A program made the position numbers and the translations under genes. Below, in pieces: positions 27,181-37,170 of a stretch of 64,000 nt of DNA (position 1 is the first letter of the stretch; the number at the start of each line of letters is the position of its first letter). The notes beneath the pieces were generated by a model that was not told the origin of the DNA, did not search any database, and was given only the letters and a program-made list of their open reading frames with translations. This DNA is from Motilimonas cestriensis (GTDB taxonomy: Bacteria > Pseudomonadota > Gammaproteobacteria > Enterobacterales > CBDFNC01): the NCBI RefSeq assembly GCF_021295315.1, contig NZ_JAIMJA010000001.1, positions 248,001 through 312,000 on the forward strand, written 5' to 3'.

Positions 27181-27454
27181 CTGTTCCTCGATACTAAATA
27201 GTGGGGACAAAAATCGCATTCTACCGTGAGCGACGCTTAAATTCACCTGTTACGGGCAATTGCTTGTTAACAGCCTGCTCATATACCCAAGCACCTCACC
27301 AACAAAAAATATGTATGCATTGTCCAACCTGCCTCACCGCCTATTTAAATTCAGTTAAATACTGGGGTTTTGATGCGGTTTATCCGAAGCGGTGGTTTTC
27401 CCGCTGCTTTGCTTAGGTTAGAATACGGGCCTTATTAACAGGTAAGGTAACAAA

Positions 27455-27949
27455 ATGATCACGTTAACAACTAACCACGGCGACATCCAAATTGAACTCG
27501 ATTACGAGAACGCGCCGGTAACCGCTGAAAACTTTGCACAATACGTTAAAGAAGGCCATTACGATGGCACCATTTTTCACCGTGTAATTGACGGTTTTAT
27601 GGTTCAAGGTGGTGGTTTTGCTTCAGGCATGGATGAAAAGCAAACGCGCGAACCAATTAAAAATGAAGCGAACAATGGCCTATCTAACAAAACGGGCACG
27701 TTAGCGATGGCTCGTACGATGGACCCACACTCAGCATCTGCTCAGTTTTTTATCAATGTGAACGACAATACATTTCTTGATTTTAAATCTGAAACAACTC
27801 AAGGCTGGGGCTACTGTGTATTTGGTAAAGTAGTTGCTGGCATGGAAGTGGTTGAAGCAATTAAAGCAGTTGCAACAGGTAACTACGGCATGCACCAAGA
27901 CGTACCACTAGAAGAAGTGGTTATTGTTAGTGCGACTGTTGCTGAATAA
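27455..27949 (+). CDS. ppiB: Peptidyl-prolyl cis-trans isomerase B (cyclophilin)
   Basis: The 164-residue cytosolic cyclophilin speeds proline isomerisation during protein folding. The active-site Arg and surrounding core are seen as [14 protein letters not shown], with the later [13 protein letters not shown]. There is no signal peptide, which separates it from PpiA. It lies 10 bp upstream of lpxH and is probably co-transcribed with it. Confidence 0.95.
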   Translation: MITLTTNHGDIQIELDYENAPVTAENFAQYVKEGHYDGTIFHRVIDGFMVQGGGFASGMDEKQTREPIKNEANNGLSNKTGTLAMARTMDPHSASAQFFINVNDNTFLDFKSETTQGWGYCVFGKVVAGMEVVEAIKAVATGNYGMHQDVPLEEVVIVSATVAE

Positions 27950-27959
27950 GTAGTCGATA

Positions 27960-28706
27960 ATGAGCACCTATTTTATTGCTGATTTGCATCTAACTGAATC
28001 CCGCCCTGATATCACGGCGTTGTTTCTGCAGTTTTTGGCTACTGAGGCGCGCCAAGCCGATGCCTTGTATATCTTAGGTGACTTATTTGAGATTTGGTTA
28101 GGGGACGATATTCAAACGCCCCTAACTAAACAAGTAGCAAAGGCTCTGTCTGATTTAAGCCAATCAGGGGTACCTTGTTACTATATTCACGGCAACCGTG
28201 ATTTTATGCTCGGAGAGCGCTACGCACGCCTTTGTGATATGACTATCTTGGCTGAAAAATCCTTAGTACAACTCTATGGCGAAACCGCATTATTGCTGCA
28301 TGGAGATACCCTTTGTACCGAAGATGAGGCATACCAAAATTATCGTAAATGGGTTTATAAACCTTGGTTACGGATGCTGTTCTTAGCGTTGCCAAAGTTT
28401 GTCCGCGCTAAAATTGGCGAGAAAATCCGCACCAGCAGTAAAAACCAAAGTAAAGAAAAACAGCAACAACGCAAAGAGATCATGGATGTGTACCCACCCG
28501 CAGTACAAGAAGATTGCCTTAAGTTTGGCGTAAACCTGATGATCCATGGTCACACTCATCGGCCAGCAATACACGAGTTTGAGATTAATCAGAGCCCCGC
28601 CACTCGTATTGTGTTAGGGGACTGGTATGAGCAAGGTAGCATGTTATTAGTTAACTCGGCTGGCAAGCAACTTATCTCACAACCCTTTCTTAACGATAAA
28701 GGTTAA
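27960..28706 (+). CDS. lpxH: UDP-2,3-diacylglucosamine diphosphatase
   Basis: LpxH hydrolyses UDP-2,3-diacylglucosamine to lipid X and UMP, step four of lipid A synthesis, at the inner membrane surface. All metallophosphoesterase motifs are present: ADLHLTE, GDLFEIWLGDD, GNRDFM, HGDTLCTEDEAYQ and HGHTHRPAIH. The 248-residue length is normal. It follows ppiB, as in E. coli. Confidence 0.95.
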   Translation: MSTYFIADLHLTESRPDITALFLQFLATEARQADALYILGDLFEIWLGDDIQTPLTKQVAKALSDLSQSGVPCYYIHGNRDFMLGERYARLCDMTILAEKSLVQLYGETALLLHGDTLCTEDEAYQNYRKWVYKPWLRMLFLALPKFVRAKIGEKIRTSSKNQSKEKQQQRKEIMDVYPPAVQEDCLKFGVNLMIHGHTHRPAIHEFEINQSPATRIVLGDWYEQGSMLLVNSAGKQLISQPFLNDKG

Positions 28707-28850
28707 TTTTTAGCCAAATTTGCCTGTCGCTTCAAACCTCGACTAAAGTTAGAGCAGTGGAAAAATGTTACTTAGTTGTAAAATTTAACACTTGATCTAC
28801 TTATTGGATGTGTAACGTATACATCTAAACCATTGGACGAGGGACAGATT

Positions 28851-29447
28851 ATGATACTTAACCATATTTGGGGATTATATGCCCACCCAAAAACTGAGTG
28901 GCATACTATAGATCGTAACCATGAAAGCATCAGTGCCAGCTTAAGCCATATTTTGATAATTGCCTTAGTGCCTAGTGTTTGTATGTTTTATTCCACTGCT
29001 TTTATTGGTTGGAGTATCGGTGTTGGTGATCCCATATTCTTATCAGTCAACAGCGCCGCGATGATGTCGATTGCAACCTATTTTGCCTTAGTTATTGGCG
29101 TCTTTGCCCTCGCCTACCTTACCAATTGGATGAGCCAAACCTTTGGGGCAAAACCTAACTTTGTTCATGCTCTAGAGCTTGCCGCTTATACGGCAACACC
29201 CTTGTTTATGGTCGGCTTTGCTGCCCTCTATCCACACCCTTGGTTTATCATGCTGGTGGGCTTTGCCGGTTTAGCTTGGTCAATTTACCTGCTCTACACA
29301 GGTGTACCAATCTTGATGCATATTCCAGAAGATCAGGGCTTTATTTTCGCAAGCTCCGTGGTCACGGTCGGGCTAGTATTATTAGTGGCGATTTTAGCGA
29401 GTACAGTCATTTTATGGTCAGTCGGGTTTGGGCCTACGTTCATTTAA
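28851..29447 (+). CDS. Yip1 family inner-membrane protein
   Basis: From the ATG at 28851, with GAGGG upstream, the product has 198 residues and about five membrane helices. The N-terminal NHIWGLYAHPKTEWHTI resembles the bacterial Yip1-domain proteins common in Shewanella and Colwellia. Their function is not established. It ends at a terminator shared with purF on the other strand. A start 18 bases further upstream is possible but ignores the ribosome-binding site. Confidence 0.75.
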   Translation: MILNHIWGLYAHPKTEWHTIDRNHESISASLSHILIIALVPSVCMFYSTAFIGWSIGVGDPIFLSVNSAAMMSIATYFALVIGVFALAYLTNWMSQTFGAKPNFVHALELAAYTATPLFMVGFAALYPHPWFIMLVGFAGLAWSIYLLYTGVPILMHIPEDQGFIFASSVVTVGLVLLVAILASTVILWSVGFGPTFI

Positions 29448-29463
29448 TATATTTCAGCAATAA

Positions 29464-29490
29464 AAAAAGGCTACTCTAGGTAGCCTTTTT
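29464..29490. terminator. Bidirectional terminator between the Yip1 gene and purF
   Basis: A perfect 11-bp stem, AAAAAGGCTAC with its complement, and a 5-base loop. It sits between convergent genes with T-runs on both strands. Confidence 0.93.
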
Positions 29491-29514
29491 ATTAACCTCT
29501 GAAGCAATTAAAGG

Positions 29515-31032
29515 TTATGCTCCTTCGTTATGCATCTCAAGGTTAGCAATTTCTTCTTTTTGCTCACGTAGCTCTTTGGCATCATCACTACGTAAGTTAT
29601 TGAGGTAATCAAGGTAGTCTTGGTCTATATCTTTGGTGACGTACTCACCATTAAATACTGAGGTTTCAAACTTAGTAATTTCTGGGTTTTGGACTGAAAC
29701 CGCTTTAACGAGGTCTTTTAGATCTTGGAAGATCAAGCCATCAGCACCAATGTTTTGACAAATTTGGTCAACATCGCGGCCGTGGGCAATCAGCTCGTTT
29801 GCCGTTGGCATATCAATCCCGTATACGTTAGGGAAACGAATTTCTGGTGCCGCTGAAGCGAAGTACACTTTTTTAGCACCTGCGTCACGCGCCATTTCAA
29901 CGATTTGCTCACTGGTAGTACCACGAACAATCGAATCATCAACTAACAATACATTTTTACCAGCAAACTCGGCATCAATGGCGTTAAGCTTACGGCGCAC
30001 TGATTTACGACGCTGAGTTTGGCCCGGCATGATAAAGGTGCGGCCAATGTAGCGGTTTTTCACGAAACCTTGACGATATGGTAGCTCAAGCTGGAGTGCA
30101 ATTTGCAGCGCCACATCACAAGAGGTTTCCGGGATAGGAATAACCACATCAATATCAAGATCGTCCCACTCACGCTTAATTTTATCACCTAAAGTTTTAC
30201 CCATTTCTAGGCGAGCGCCGTATACCGAAATATTATCGATAGTGGAGTCAGGGCGAGCAAAATATACATATTCAAAGATACACGGACAGTAGTCTGGATT
30301 AGCAGCACACTGTTGCGTATGGAGCTCACCTTTTTCGGTAATATATACCGCTTCGCCAGGCACCACATCGCGAATAAACTCAAAGCCAATGGCGTCAATC
30401 GCAACACTTTCAGAAGCCACCATGTACTCAGTTTGGCCGTCTTCTGCAACACGTTTACCCAATACTAAAGGACGAATGCCATTAGGGTCACGAAATGCTA
30501 TCAAACCATGTCCATTTAAAATGGTCGCCACGGCGTAAGCGCCAAGGGCTTGCTCGTGTACTTTGGTGATGGCAGCAAAAATATCAGCAGCATCAAGCTG
30601 GTCTTTATCAACACGGGCTAATTCATGTGCTAGCACGTTTAACAGTGTTTCAGAATCTGACGTGGTGTTGATGTGACGACGAGATTTAATAGCAACTTTC
30701 GCCAAATCAGGAGCATTGGTTAGATTACCGTTATGGGCTAAAGCCATGCCGTAAGGAAAGTTCACATAAAATGGCTGCGCTTCGGCAGCACTTGAACTAC
30801 CCGCAGTGGGGTAGCGCACATGGCCAATACCGATATTTCCTTTTAAGCGCTGCATGTGTTTTGACTCAAACACATCTTTGACCAAACCATTGGCTTTACG
30901 CTGCTTAAAGTTACCTTCTGAAATAGTCACAATGCCTGCTGCATCTTGACCTCTGTGCTGAAGCACAGTTAGTGCATCATAGATGCTTTGATTAACAGGG
31001 GTAGATCCAACGATGCCGACAATACCACACAT
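29515..31032 (-). CDS. purF: Amidophosphoribosyltransferase
   Basis: PurF makes 5-phosphoribosylamine from PRPP and glutamine, the first committed purine step. The N-terminal MCGIVGIVG supplies the catalytic Cys of the glutaminase half after Met removal, and [15 protein letters not shown] is the PRPP loop of the second half. The 505-residue length is normal. It is the last gene of a leftward run after cvpA (18-bp gap), the classical cvpA-purF operon. Confidence 0.97.
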   Translation of the reverse strand: MCGIVGIVGSTPVNQSIYDALTVLQHRGQDAAGIVTISEGNFKQRKANGLVKDVFESKHMQRLKGNIGIGHVRYPTAGSSSAAEAQPFYVNFPYGMALAHNGNLTNAPDLAKVAIKSRRHINTTSDSETLLNVLAHELARVDKDQLDAADIFAAITKVHEQALGAYAVATILNGHGLIAFRDPNGIRPLVLGKRVAEDGQTEYMVASESVAIDAIGFEFIRDVVPGEAVYITEKGELHTQQCAANPDYCPCIFEYVYFARPDSTIDNISVYGARLEMGKTLGDKIKREWDDLDIDVVIPIPETSCDVALQIALQLELPYRQGFVKNRYIGRTFIMPGQTQRRKSVRRKLNAIDAEFAGKNVLLVDDSIVRGTTSEQIVEMARDAGAKKVYFASAAPEIRFPNVYGIDMPTANELIAHGRDVDQICQNIGADGLIFQDLKDLVKAVSVQNPEITKFETSVFNGEYVTKDIDQDYLDYLNNLRSDDAKELREQKEEIANLEMHNEGA

Positions 31033-31050
31033 GTCTCTTGTCCTTGTATT

Positions 31051-31539
31051 TTAGGGGCTGGTTAAAAAACTGGAGGAGGTTTTTACATACTCAAAAAACC
31101 ACTCGATGACTATGCCAAATTCAGGTATTAGGGTTGACGCTTGCCACCAAAGCGTTGTTGGGAAGGCGGTAAACGAATCCATAAAAAAGAGTAATGCACT
31201 AACGACCAACGCGCCGCGAATAGCGCCAAAACAGATACCTAGTACTCGGTCTGTGCCTGATAGGCCAGTTTTAGTGACGAGTTGGCTAATAATGTAGTTG
31301 ACGAGCGCCCCAAGCAATAAGGTGATAACAAACAAAGCAGCGATTGCAGCGGCATTGCGGATCATGGGGTCATTGATATTTGTGAATAAGGTAGCAAGAT
31401 CGGAGTAAAATTGACTGGCAACAAAAAAGGCAGCAAACCAGCTGGCCAGTGAAAAGGCTTCTTTGACAAATCCCCTCACTAAACTGATTATCGCTGACAA
31501 ACTGATAATCCCGAGGATGGCGTAATCTATCCAGACCAT
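31051..31539 (-). CDS. cvpA: CvpA family membrane protein
   Basis: The 162-residue protein has four membrane helices and the family start [21 protein letters not shown]. CvpA was first found through colicin V production; newer work links the family to envelope stress and bile resistance, but its molecular action is unsettled. The link here with purF (18 bp downstream) is conserved across Gammaproteobacteria. Confidence 0.92.
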   Translation of the reverse strand: MVWIDYAILGIISLSAIISLVRGFVKEAFSLASWFAAFFVASQFYSDLATLFTNINDPMIRNAAAIAALFVITLLLGALVNYIISQLVTKTGLSGTDRVLGICFGAIRGALVVSALLFFMDSFTAFPTTLWWQASTLIPEFGIVIEWFFEYVKTSSSFLTSP

Positions 31540-31647
31540 TTATTTACCCGAACGTGGTTAATCCTGTTGGACAACCTAGCTAAAAAACGCCGCGATTCTA
31601 TCACCCTTGTTAACAAATTGCTTGCAAAAAATGGCATTAGATCACAC

Positions 31648-32433
31648 TTAGCCAAGAGGGTTGTAGGCAATGACACGCCCTTGTAACCCAGTCAGTTTCT
31701 TTAATGCTGGCAATTTTTGTTCTAGTTTTTGTGCCGATACATCAGGACCAACAAATACCTTGTTAATACTTTGATCCGTCACCACGGCCGGAATAGTGTG
31801 TACTGTATAGCCCGCTTTCTGTAACTTTTTCACTAAGGCTTTAACGTTAGCAGCATTTCGAAAAGCGCCAAGTTGAACGACCCATGCCGCATCTTTAAAT
31901 TCGGCTTTAGCTACCGGAGCGACGGGCTTAACTACGCCCGCTTTCAGCGGCTCTGGCGTTGGCTTTGGTTCGACCTTTGCTACCTTAACCGGCGCAGGGG
32001 TTGGTTTCACTTTTGCTACTTTAACTGGTTCAGGCGTAGCCTTAGTAACGGCTTTTTCTACTGGTTTAGCTGTGACTATTTTTATTGGCTCTGGTGTGGG
32101 GTTAGTTGTTTGTACTTTTTCCGCCGTATCAGTCCGAGCGGTTTGCACATTGTCAGCAGGCTTATTGTCTGGCTCGACATCATCTTGCGCTTTAATAACA
32201 ACCGCATCGGGCAGCGTTTCAATCTCAAACTCAGTATCTTCTGCACTTAAATCAGCGGGCGGCTGATAAGCTTGCTGCTGGCTCGGCTCTGCCATGTCAG
32301 GTTGGATTGGAATAGCCACAAATTCTTCCCGATATGATTCTTTCTGGCCATCTAATAAATTTGGCAAAAATAAAACTGCCAACGCAACCAATATGATGGT
32401 ACCGACTAACCGATTTTGAAACTGAGTTGCCAC
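31648..32433 (-). CDS. dedD: SPOR domain cell-division protein, DedD-like
   Basis: This 261-residue protein has a short cytoplasmic start, one membrane helix (about residues 10-24), a long Pro/Lys/Glu/Val-rich periplasmic linker with repeated KPTPAPVKVAKV-like units, and a C-terminal SPOR domain (about 183-261) beginning WVVQLGAF. SPOR domains bind denuded septal peptidoglycan, so it should gather at the division site. The start is a GTG three bases after the folC stop, so the genes are translationally linked. The linker repeats vary between strains in such proteins. Confidence 0.88.
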   Translation of the reverse strand: MATQFQNRLVGTIILVALAVLFLPNLLDGQKESYREEFVAIPIQPDMAEPSQQQAYQPPADLSAEDTEFEIETLPDAVVIKAQDDVEPDNKPADNVQTARTDTAEKVQTTNPTPEPIKIVTAKPVEKAVTKATPEPVKVAKVKPTPAPVKVAKVEPKPTPEPLKAGVVKPVAPVAKAEFKDAAWVVQLGAFRNAANVKALVKKLQKAGYTVHTIPAVVTDQSINKVFVGPDVSAQKLEQKLPALKKLTGLQGRVIAYNPLG

Positions 32434-32436
32434 GCG

Positions 32437-33672
32437 CTAACCTTTTTGTTGTCTATCGATAATTTCAGCTACAGTGTAAAACGAGCCGAACACAATTACC
32501 ACCGACTCGGCCTCACTGTCAGCAACTGCTTGTTGATAAGCAAGTTCAACATTTTTAAATAGTTGGCTAGTATCAGCAGGTGTGTATTGCGCTAATAATT
32601 CAGCTTTAGCCGCTCTTGGCCCTTGCAAGTCAGCTAAATACCAGTGACTGATTAAGCCATCAAATTGCGCCAATGTCGCCTTAATGTCTTTATCTTTTAG
32701 CATGCCAACCACTGCGCGAATGGGCTGTTTCGGCATTAGCTTTAATTGCTGTGCTAAATACCCTGCAGAGTGCGGATTATGGGCCACATCCAAAATAACC
32801 ATTGGCTCAGTTTGAATACATTGCATTCTGCCCGCTAATCGCGCTTGGGATAACCCTTGTTTGATTTGCTCGGGTGTGATGTCAAGACCCAGTACCGATA
32901 ACGTGGCTAATGCCGTTGACGCATTTTGCAATGGCAGCGGGATAATAGGTAAATCACGCAGTGCTTTATCACCACCTTGCCAATGCCAAACGCCCTCTCC
33001 TATTTCCATAGCAAAGGCTTGATTGGCAAGCATGAGGTGGGCATCAAGAGAATTGGCGTGCTCGATCAAACGCGCAGGAGTGTCAAAGTCGCCGCAAATG
33101 GCTGGCTTACTACTGCGAAAAATGCCCGCTTTTTCAAAACTAACATCTTCGCGGTTATCACCCAGCCATTCCACATGATCAATATCAATGGTGGTCACCA
33201 CAGACACATCAGGTTCGACGATATTGGTTGCATCTAAGCGCCCACCCAGTCCGACCTCAAGTAAAATAACATCACATTGCGCCTGCTTAAGTAAATATAG
33301 TGCCCCTAGGGTGCCAAATTCAAAATAGGTTAATGCAGTATCACCCCGCCCCTCTTCAATCGCGCTAAAGGCGTCGCAGTGACTTTGCTCTGATAATTCT
33401 TGCCCATTTATGCGCACACGCTCGGTATAACGAATTAAGTGCGGAGAGCAATATACGCCAATCTTGTAACCAGCTGTCATCAGCATTGATTCCAGTAAGG
33501 CACAGGTTGTACCTTTACCGTTAGTGCCGCCAACAAGGATCACTTTTGCATCAAAGTTGATCAGTGCTAATTGCTCCGCGACGTGTCTAACGCGGGTTAA
33601 ACCCAATTCAATCTCACTTGGGTGAAGCTGCTCAAGATGGCTTAGCCAGTCGGATAAATTTGTTGGTTTCAT
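32437..33672 (-). CDS. folC: Dihydrofolate synthase / folylpolyglutamate synthase
   Basis: FolC adds glutamate to dihydropteroate and to folates. The P-loop is seen as VGGTNGKGTTCALLE, followed by SPHLIRYTERVRING, and LDVAHNPHSAGYL is the family Mur-ligase motif. The 411-residue length is normal. It lies 9 bp from truA and 3 bp from dedD. In many relatives accD separates truA and folC; here nothing does. Confidence 0.95.
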   Translation of the reverse strand: MKPTNLSDWLSHLEQLHPSEIELGLTRVRHVAEQLALINFDAKVILVGGTNGKGTTCALLESMLMTAGYKIGVYCSPHLIRYTERVRINGQELSEQSHCDAFSAIEEGRGDTALTYFEFGTLGALYLLKQAQCDVILLEVGLGGRLDATNIVEPDVSVVTTIDIDHVEWLGDNREDVSFEKAGIFRSSKPAICGDFDTPARLIEHANSLDAHLMLANQAFAMEIGEGVWHWQGGDKALRDLPIIPLPLQNASTALATLSVLGLDITPEQIKQGLSQARLAGRMQCIQTEPMVILDVAHNPHSAGYLAQQLKLMPKQPIRAVVGMLKDKDIKATLAQFDGLISHWYLADLQGPRAAKAELLAQYTPADTSQLFKNVELAYQQAVADSEAESVVIVFGSFYTVAEIIDRQQKG

Positions 33673-33681
33673 GAATGCTTC

Positions 33682-34470
33682 TTATTGGTTATCAATAAAT
33701 AATGGACCGATATGGTGAGCTGGTAATTCAAATTCAGCTGGATAGTCCACGTCAACTAAATATAGCCCTCCGGCTTTAGCGGTAGCGGCTGCCACACTGC
33801 GATCTTTTGCTTCTAAAAGCCGCGCCAACCAATCAATCGGCTGTTTTGCTTTACCCACCTCAATCAAGCTGCCGGTGATATTTCGCACCATATGATGCAA
33901 GAAAGCATTGGCTTTTATATCAATGATAATATACGGCCCTTGACGGGTGATTTTAATATGTTCAATGTCACGACAAGGTGACTTAGCTTGGCAATGCTTT
34001 GCTCTAAATGAAGTAAAGTCATGACGGCCAACTAAATATTGCGCAGCTTGATGCATCCGCTTTTCGTCAAGGTGTTCATGATAATGACTGAGACCCTTAC
34101 TTAAAATCGCGCTACGTAGGTTTGAATTATCGATAATATAACGATAGCGCCTTGCCGTGGCTGAAAACCTCGCATGAAAGGTATCCGGTACTTCTTTAAC
34201 CCAGGCTACTGCAATGTCGTTGGGTAAATTGGCATTAACGCCAAGGGTCCAAGCGCGCTCATTACGGATAGCGTTTGTGGTAAAATGCACGACTTGCCCA
34301 GTCGCGTGCACCCCTGCATCGGTGCGACCTGCACAAAATGTATCTATCTTTTCGTTGGCTACTAGGCTTAGGGCTGCTTCTAAGCGGTCTTGCACCGTAT
34401 CGACTTCAATTTGTTTTTGCCAGCCATAATACGCTGAACCATCATATTCGATACCGAGTGCTATTTGCAT
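33682..34470 (-). CDS. truA: tRNA pseudouridine synthase A
   Basis: TruA makes pseudouridine at positions 38-40 of the anticodon arm of many tRNAs. The catalytic Asp is in the [14 protein letters not shown] motif (about residue 52), and the opening [14 protein letters not shown] and late FLHHMVRNI are also conserved. At 262 residues it is of normal length. It follows fimV, as in Pseudomonas and Shewanella relatives. Confidence 0.96.
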   Translation of the reverse strand: MQIALGIEYDGSAYYGWQKQIEVDTVQDRLEAALSLVANEKIDTFCAGRTDAGVHATGQVVHFTTNAIRNERAWTLGVNANLPNDIAVAWVKEVPDTFHARFSATARRYRYIIDNSNLRSAILSKGLSHYHEHLDEKRMHQAAQYLVGRHDFTSFRAKHCQAKSPCRDIEHIKITRQGPYIIIDIKANAFLHHMVRNITGSLIEVGKAKQPIDWLARLLEAKDRSVAAATAKAGGLYLVDVDYPAEFELPAHHIGPLFIDNQ

Positions 34471-34537
34471 GAGAAAATGTGCCTATTGAAAAAGAGGCAA
34501 TTATACCCAAACCTTTTCAAGATGGAACGAGTGCAAT

Positions 34538-34566
34538 AAAAAAGGGATGCGCTTGGCATCCCTTTT
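34538..34566 (-). terminator. Terminator of fimV
   Basis: AAAAGGGATGC and GCATCCCTTTT pair around a 5-base loop, with a T-run on the minus strand, 30 bp beyond the fimV stop. It suggests that truA and the genes after it have their own promoter. Confidence 0.88.
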
Positions 34567-34596
34567 CGTGCAGTTTTACTGGTTGTTACTCGTTAG

Positions 34597-36948
34597 TTAG
34601 CCCAAACGATTCAATAGTTTGGTCACTTCTGCGATTTGATCTTCACTGCCTTGGCCTTGAATCTCTTCTAAAATACTTTTTGCACCGTCTTTATCATCTA
34701 TCTCTAAGTAAGCGCGGGCTAAGTCAAGTTTTTGACCGATTCCACCTTCATCGATGTCAACATCAATACCATCCGCTTCCGGTAATACTTCTGGGAAGTC
34801 GTCTAAGCCCAAATCAAAGCTAGCACCTTGGTATGGCTCATCAGTACTTTCGTCACCACTTTCTTCGAGTAAACGTTCGATATCAATGTAATCGTCTGAT
34901 ACATCAGCTACATTAGGCACATCCGCTGGAGAAGATGGCTCGTTAAATGCGATTTCACCCAGTTGGCTCGCTAATAGGTCCGTATCGTCAATGTCATCGA
35001 CTTCTGTAATTTCAGGCTCGTTAACAGGCTCATCAACCGTATCTATCTCGGCAAAATCCCACTCTAGTTCGTTATCATCAGCGCTGCTTTCTTCTGGAGC
35101 TTCAACTTCTAACGGCTCAACGGCAGCCTCAACAGCGGGCTCTACAGGCGCTTCTTCAGCCATGTTAAAGTCAAACTCGTCTAAATCTGTTGCTGATTTA
35201 GGCGCATCTACTTCAGGTGCTGCAGTTTCAGGCTTAGGCGCTAAATCAGAAACCAGATCGTCGTCCATGGCACTTGGTGACAATTCTTCTAATAAAATGT
35301 CGTCATCTTCTGCCAGCTCAACAATCATGTCATCTTCTTGAACCAGATCATTACTCTCTGCTAGTTCAAATAAGTCGTCATCCGCTTCTTCAAATTCGAT
35401 ATTTTCGAGATCATCAGCAGATAATAGTTCATCAGGATTAAATGCTGATTCGACTTCAGCATCAGCCGTTACCGGCTCTGCAACTGGCTCTTCAACAAGG
35501 GCATCTTCTTCGACCGCTGGTGCTTCTGCAGCGGGTTCTTCAAATGAAAAGCTTTGTTCTGTTTCAGGCTCAGTTAATTCTTCTGCCAGATCAAGATTGT
35601 CGGACAAATCGAAACCAAAGTCGTCTTCGGGCTGGGTTTCTTCTGGTTCACTAATTTCGTTCAGTGAATCAAACTCATCATTTATGTTGTTGGCGTCATC
35701 ATTGCCAAAATCTAAATCTGCGTTAAGGCTGTCATCAGAATCAAGGTCGATTTCACTCATTAAGTCAATGTCATCAGATGCTAAATTCGCATTGGTTAAC
35801 TCATCGGCGGTTAAATCATCCTCAATCGTAAATTCTTGCTCCGAAGCACTCTCTTCTTTTTCCTCTTCATCAGCGGCAAGTAAATCATCATACTCGCTCT
35901 TCTCTTCCATCAAGGTACTGGTTGAGGTAGCGATTTCTTGCTCTTGCGCTTCTGCTTCTCTTTTTGTTTTGGCGCGTAACCAAAAACTTAAGATAACCAA
36001 CAGAATTAAAATAGGCATCGCAATTAGCGCGCCTAAGTAGAGCCAGCTTGAGGTGATAATTTTTAGTAGGTCATCACTTTGCTCTGGCGCTGCCGCTTCT
36101 GGTGCTGGCTTGGTTAATTGCTGAGATAATAGCTCTTTGATTTCTAGCTGAACTTTAGAGTCTTCTTGTAGCTGAGTCTTTAACGTAGTTAAATCATCCG
36201 ACAACGCTTCAAGTTTGATTTTCATGCGCTGATTAGATTCAGCCACTTGCATTAATTGCTCGTTTGAGTCATCAAGTTGCGTTTTTAACTGGTTTAGCTC
36301 CCCACTCACCGCCACATTATTGGCGGCAGCCATGTCAGGCAGGGTTTGTTCTGTTTTTGTTTCAACTACGTCTTGCTTTGGCTCAGGCGTGGCAACAGGC
36401 GCTGGCGTGGCTTTCGATTTTTCTGGTGCAGCTTGCTCTGCTACTTTTTCTGCTTTAGGCGGCTCTGTTGCTTTAACCGCTGGCTTAGCTGCCGGCTTTG
36501 CACCTTGGGTGTTTGCTATAAAGCTCTCGCGGGCTGCTTGTTTGTCAATGCCACTAATTTCTTCGTAGCTGGGAATGGTTAAGACGGCACCATTAACGAG
36601 GCGGTTAATATCATTGTTAAGAAATGCTTGTGGGTTTTTATTGAAGATAGCCGTCATCATTTGATGCACGGAAACATTTCGGTTTGGCCTTACCTTACTG
36701 GCAATAGACCACATGGTGTCAGAAGACTTCAACGGCCCATAAGTACCCGCTGATGCTCGGGTGCTTGCAGCTGTGGTTGTAGGCGTTGCTTCCACCGTTC
36801 GCACTTCTTTGGCAGTTTCACCTTTTGGCCCGGTTAGCTCAACATAAAAACCAGGGGCATCTTTAAACACATCTTCTTCGGCAATGATGTTACTCGCAGC
36901 AAGTAATAGAGGTAAAGCTACAGCCGCGCGGGAAAAATAACGTCCCAT
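34597..36948 (-). CDS. fimV: FimV/HubP family polar landmark protein
   Basis: This 783-residue protein has a signal peptide, a periplasmic LysM-like region (about residues 65-128, SSDTMWSIASKVRP) that would bind peptidoglycan, a coiled coil (about 215-278) and one membrane helix (about 299-324). A very acidic Asp/Glu-rich cytoplasmic part (about 350-735) follows, and then the FimV C-terminal motif (about 736-783, LDLARAYLEIDDKDGAKSIL). Such proteins mark the cell pole and organise type IV pili, flagella and chemotaxis proteins. HubP is the Vibrio/Shewanella name. The size is at the short end for the family. Confidence 0.92.
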   Translation of the reverse strand: MGRYFSRAAVALPLLLAASNIIAEEDVFKDAPGFYVELTGPKGETAKEVRTVEATPTTTAASTRASAGTYGPLKSSDTMWSIASKVRPNRNVSVHQMMTAIFNKNPQAFLNNDINRLVNGAVLTIPSYEEISGIDKQAARESFIANTQGAKPAAKPAVKATEPPKAEKVAEQAAPEKSKATPAPVATPEPKQDVVETKTEQTLPDMAAANNVAVSGELNQLKTQLDDSNEQLMQVAESNQRMKIKLEALSDDLTTLKTQLQEDSKVQLEIKELLSQQLTKPAPEAAAPEQSDDLLKIITSSWLYLGALIAMPILILLVILSFWLRAKTKREAEAQEQEIATSTSTLMEEKSEYDDLLAADEEEKEESASEQEFTIEDDLTADELTNANLASDDIDLMSEIDLDSDDSLNADLDFGNDDANNINDEFDSLNEISEPEETQPEDDFGFDLSDNLDLAEELTEPETEQSFSFEEPAAEAPAVEEDALVEEPVAEPVTADAEVESAFNPDELLSADDLENIEFEEADDDLFELAESNDLVQEDDMIVELAEDDDILLEELSPSAMDDDLVSDLAPKPETAAPEVDAPKSATDLDEFDFNMAEEAPVEPAVEAAVEPLEVEAPEESSADDNELEWDFAEIDTVDEPVNEPEITEVDDIDDTDLLASQLGEIAFNEPSSPADVPNVADVSDDYIDIERLLEESGDESTDEPYQGASFDLGLDDFPEVLPEADGIDVDIDEGGIGQKLDLARAYLEIDDKDGAKSILEEIQGQGSEDQIAEVTKLLNRLG

Positions 36949-37170
36949 GTTTTATCCTTTATTTTGATTTGCTCAAAAAGCCAGCAAATATAACGCTGAG
37001 AGAGCGCATATACTTATTCAATAACTGATCACTATAAACCAGCATGGAAGGCTAATCTAGTTACAAAAGAAAGTGCGGAGGAGATAGGGGCTAGAATTGA
37101 GATCCAGCCCCCTATTTTGGAGCTCTTGATGATATATTTCTATTAAAACGAGTGCGTTAGCAACATAAAG

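Noticed and set aside
27201-27416. A 71-codon frame between cysS and ppiB
   Set aside because: It overlaps the cysS start region, lacks a ribosome-binding site and has a random-looking composition.
34991-36582. Several Ser-, Phe- or Leu-rich frames opposite fimV
   Set aside because: They mirror the Asp/Glu- and Ala/Pro-rich repeats of fimV on the other strand and have no independent features.
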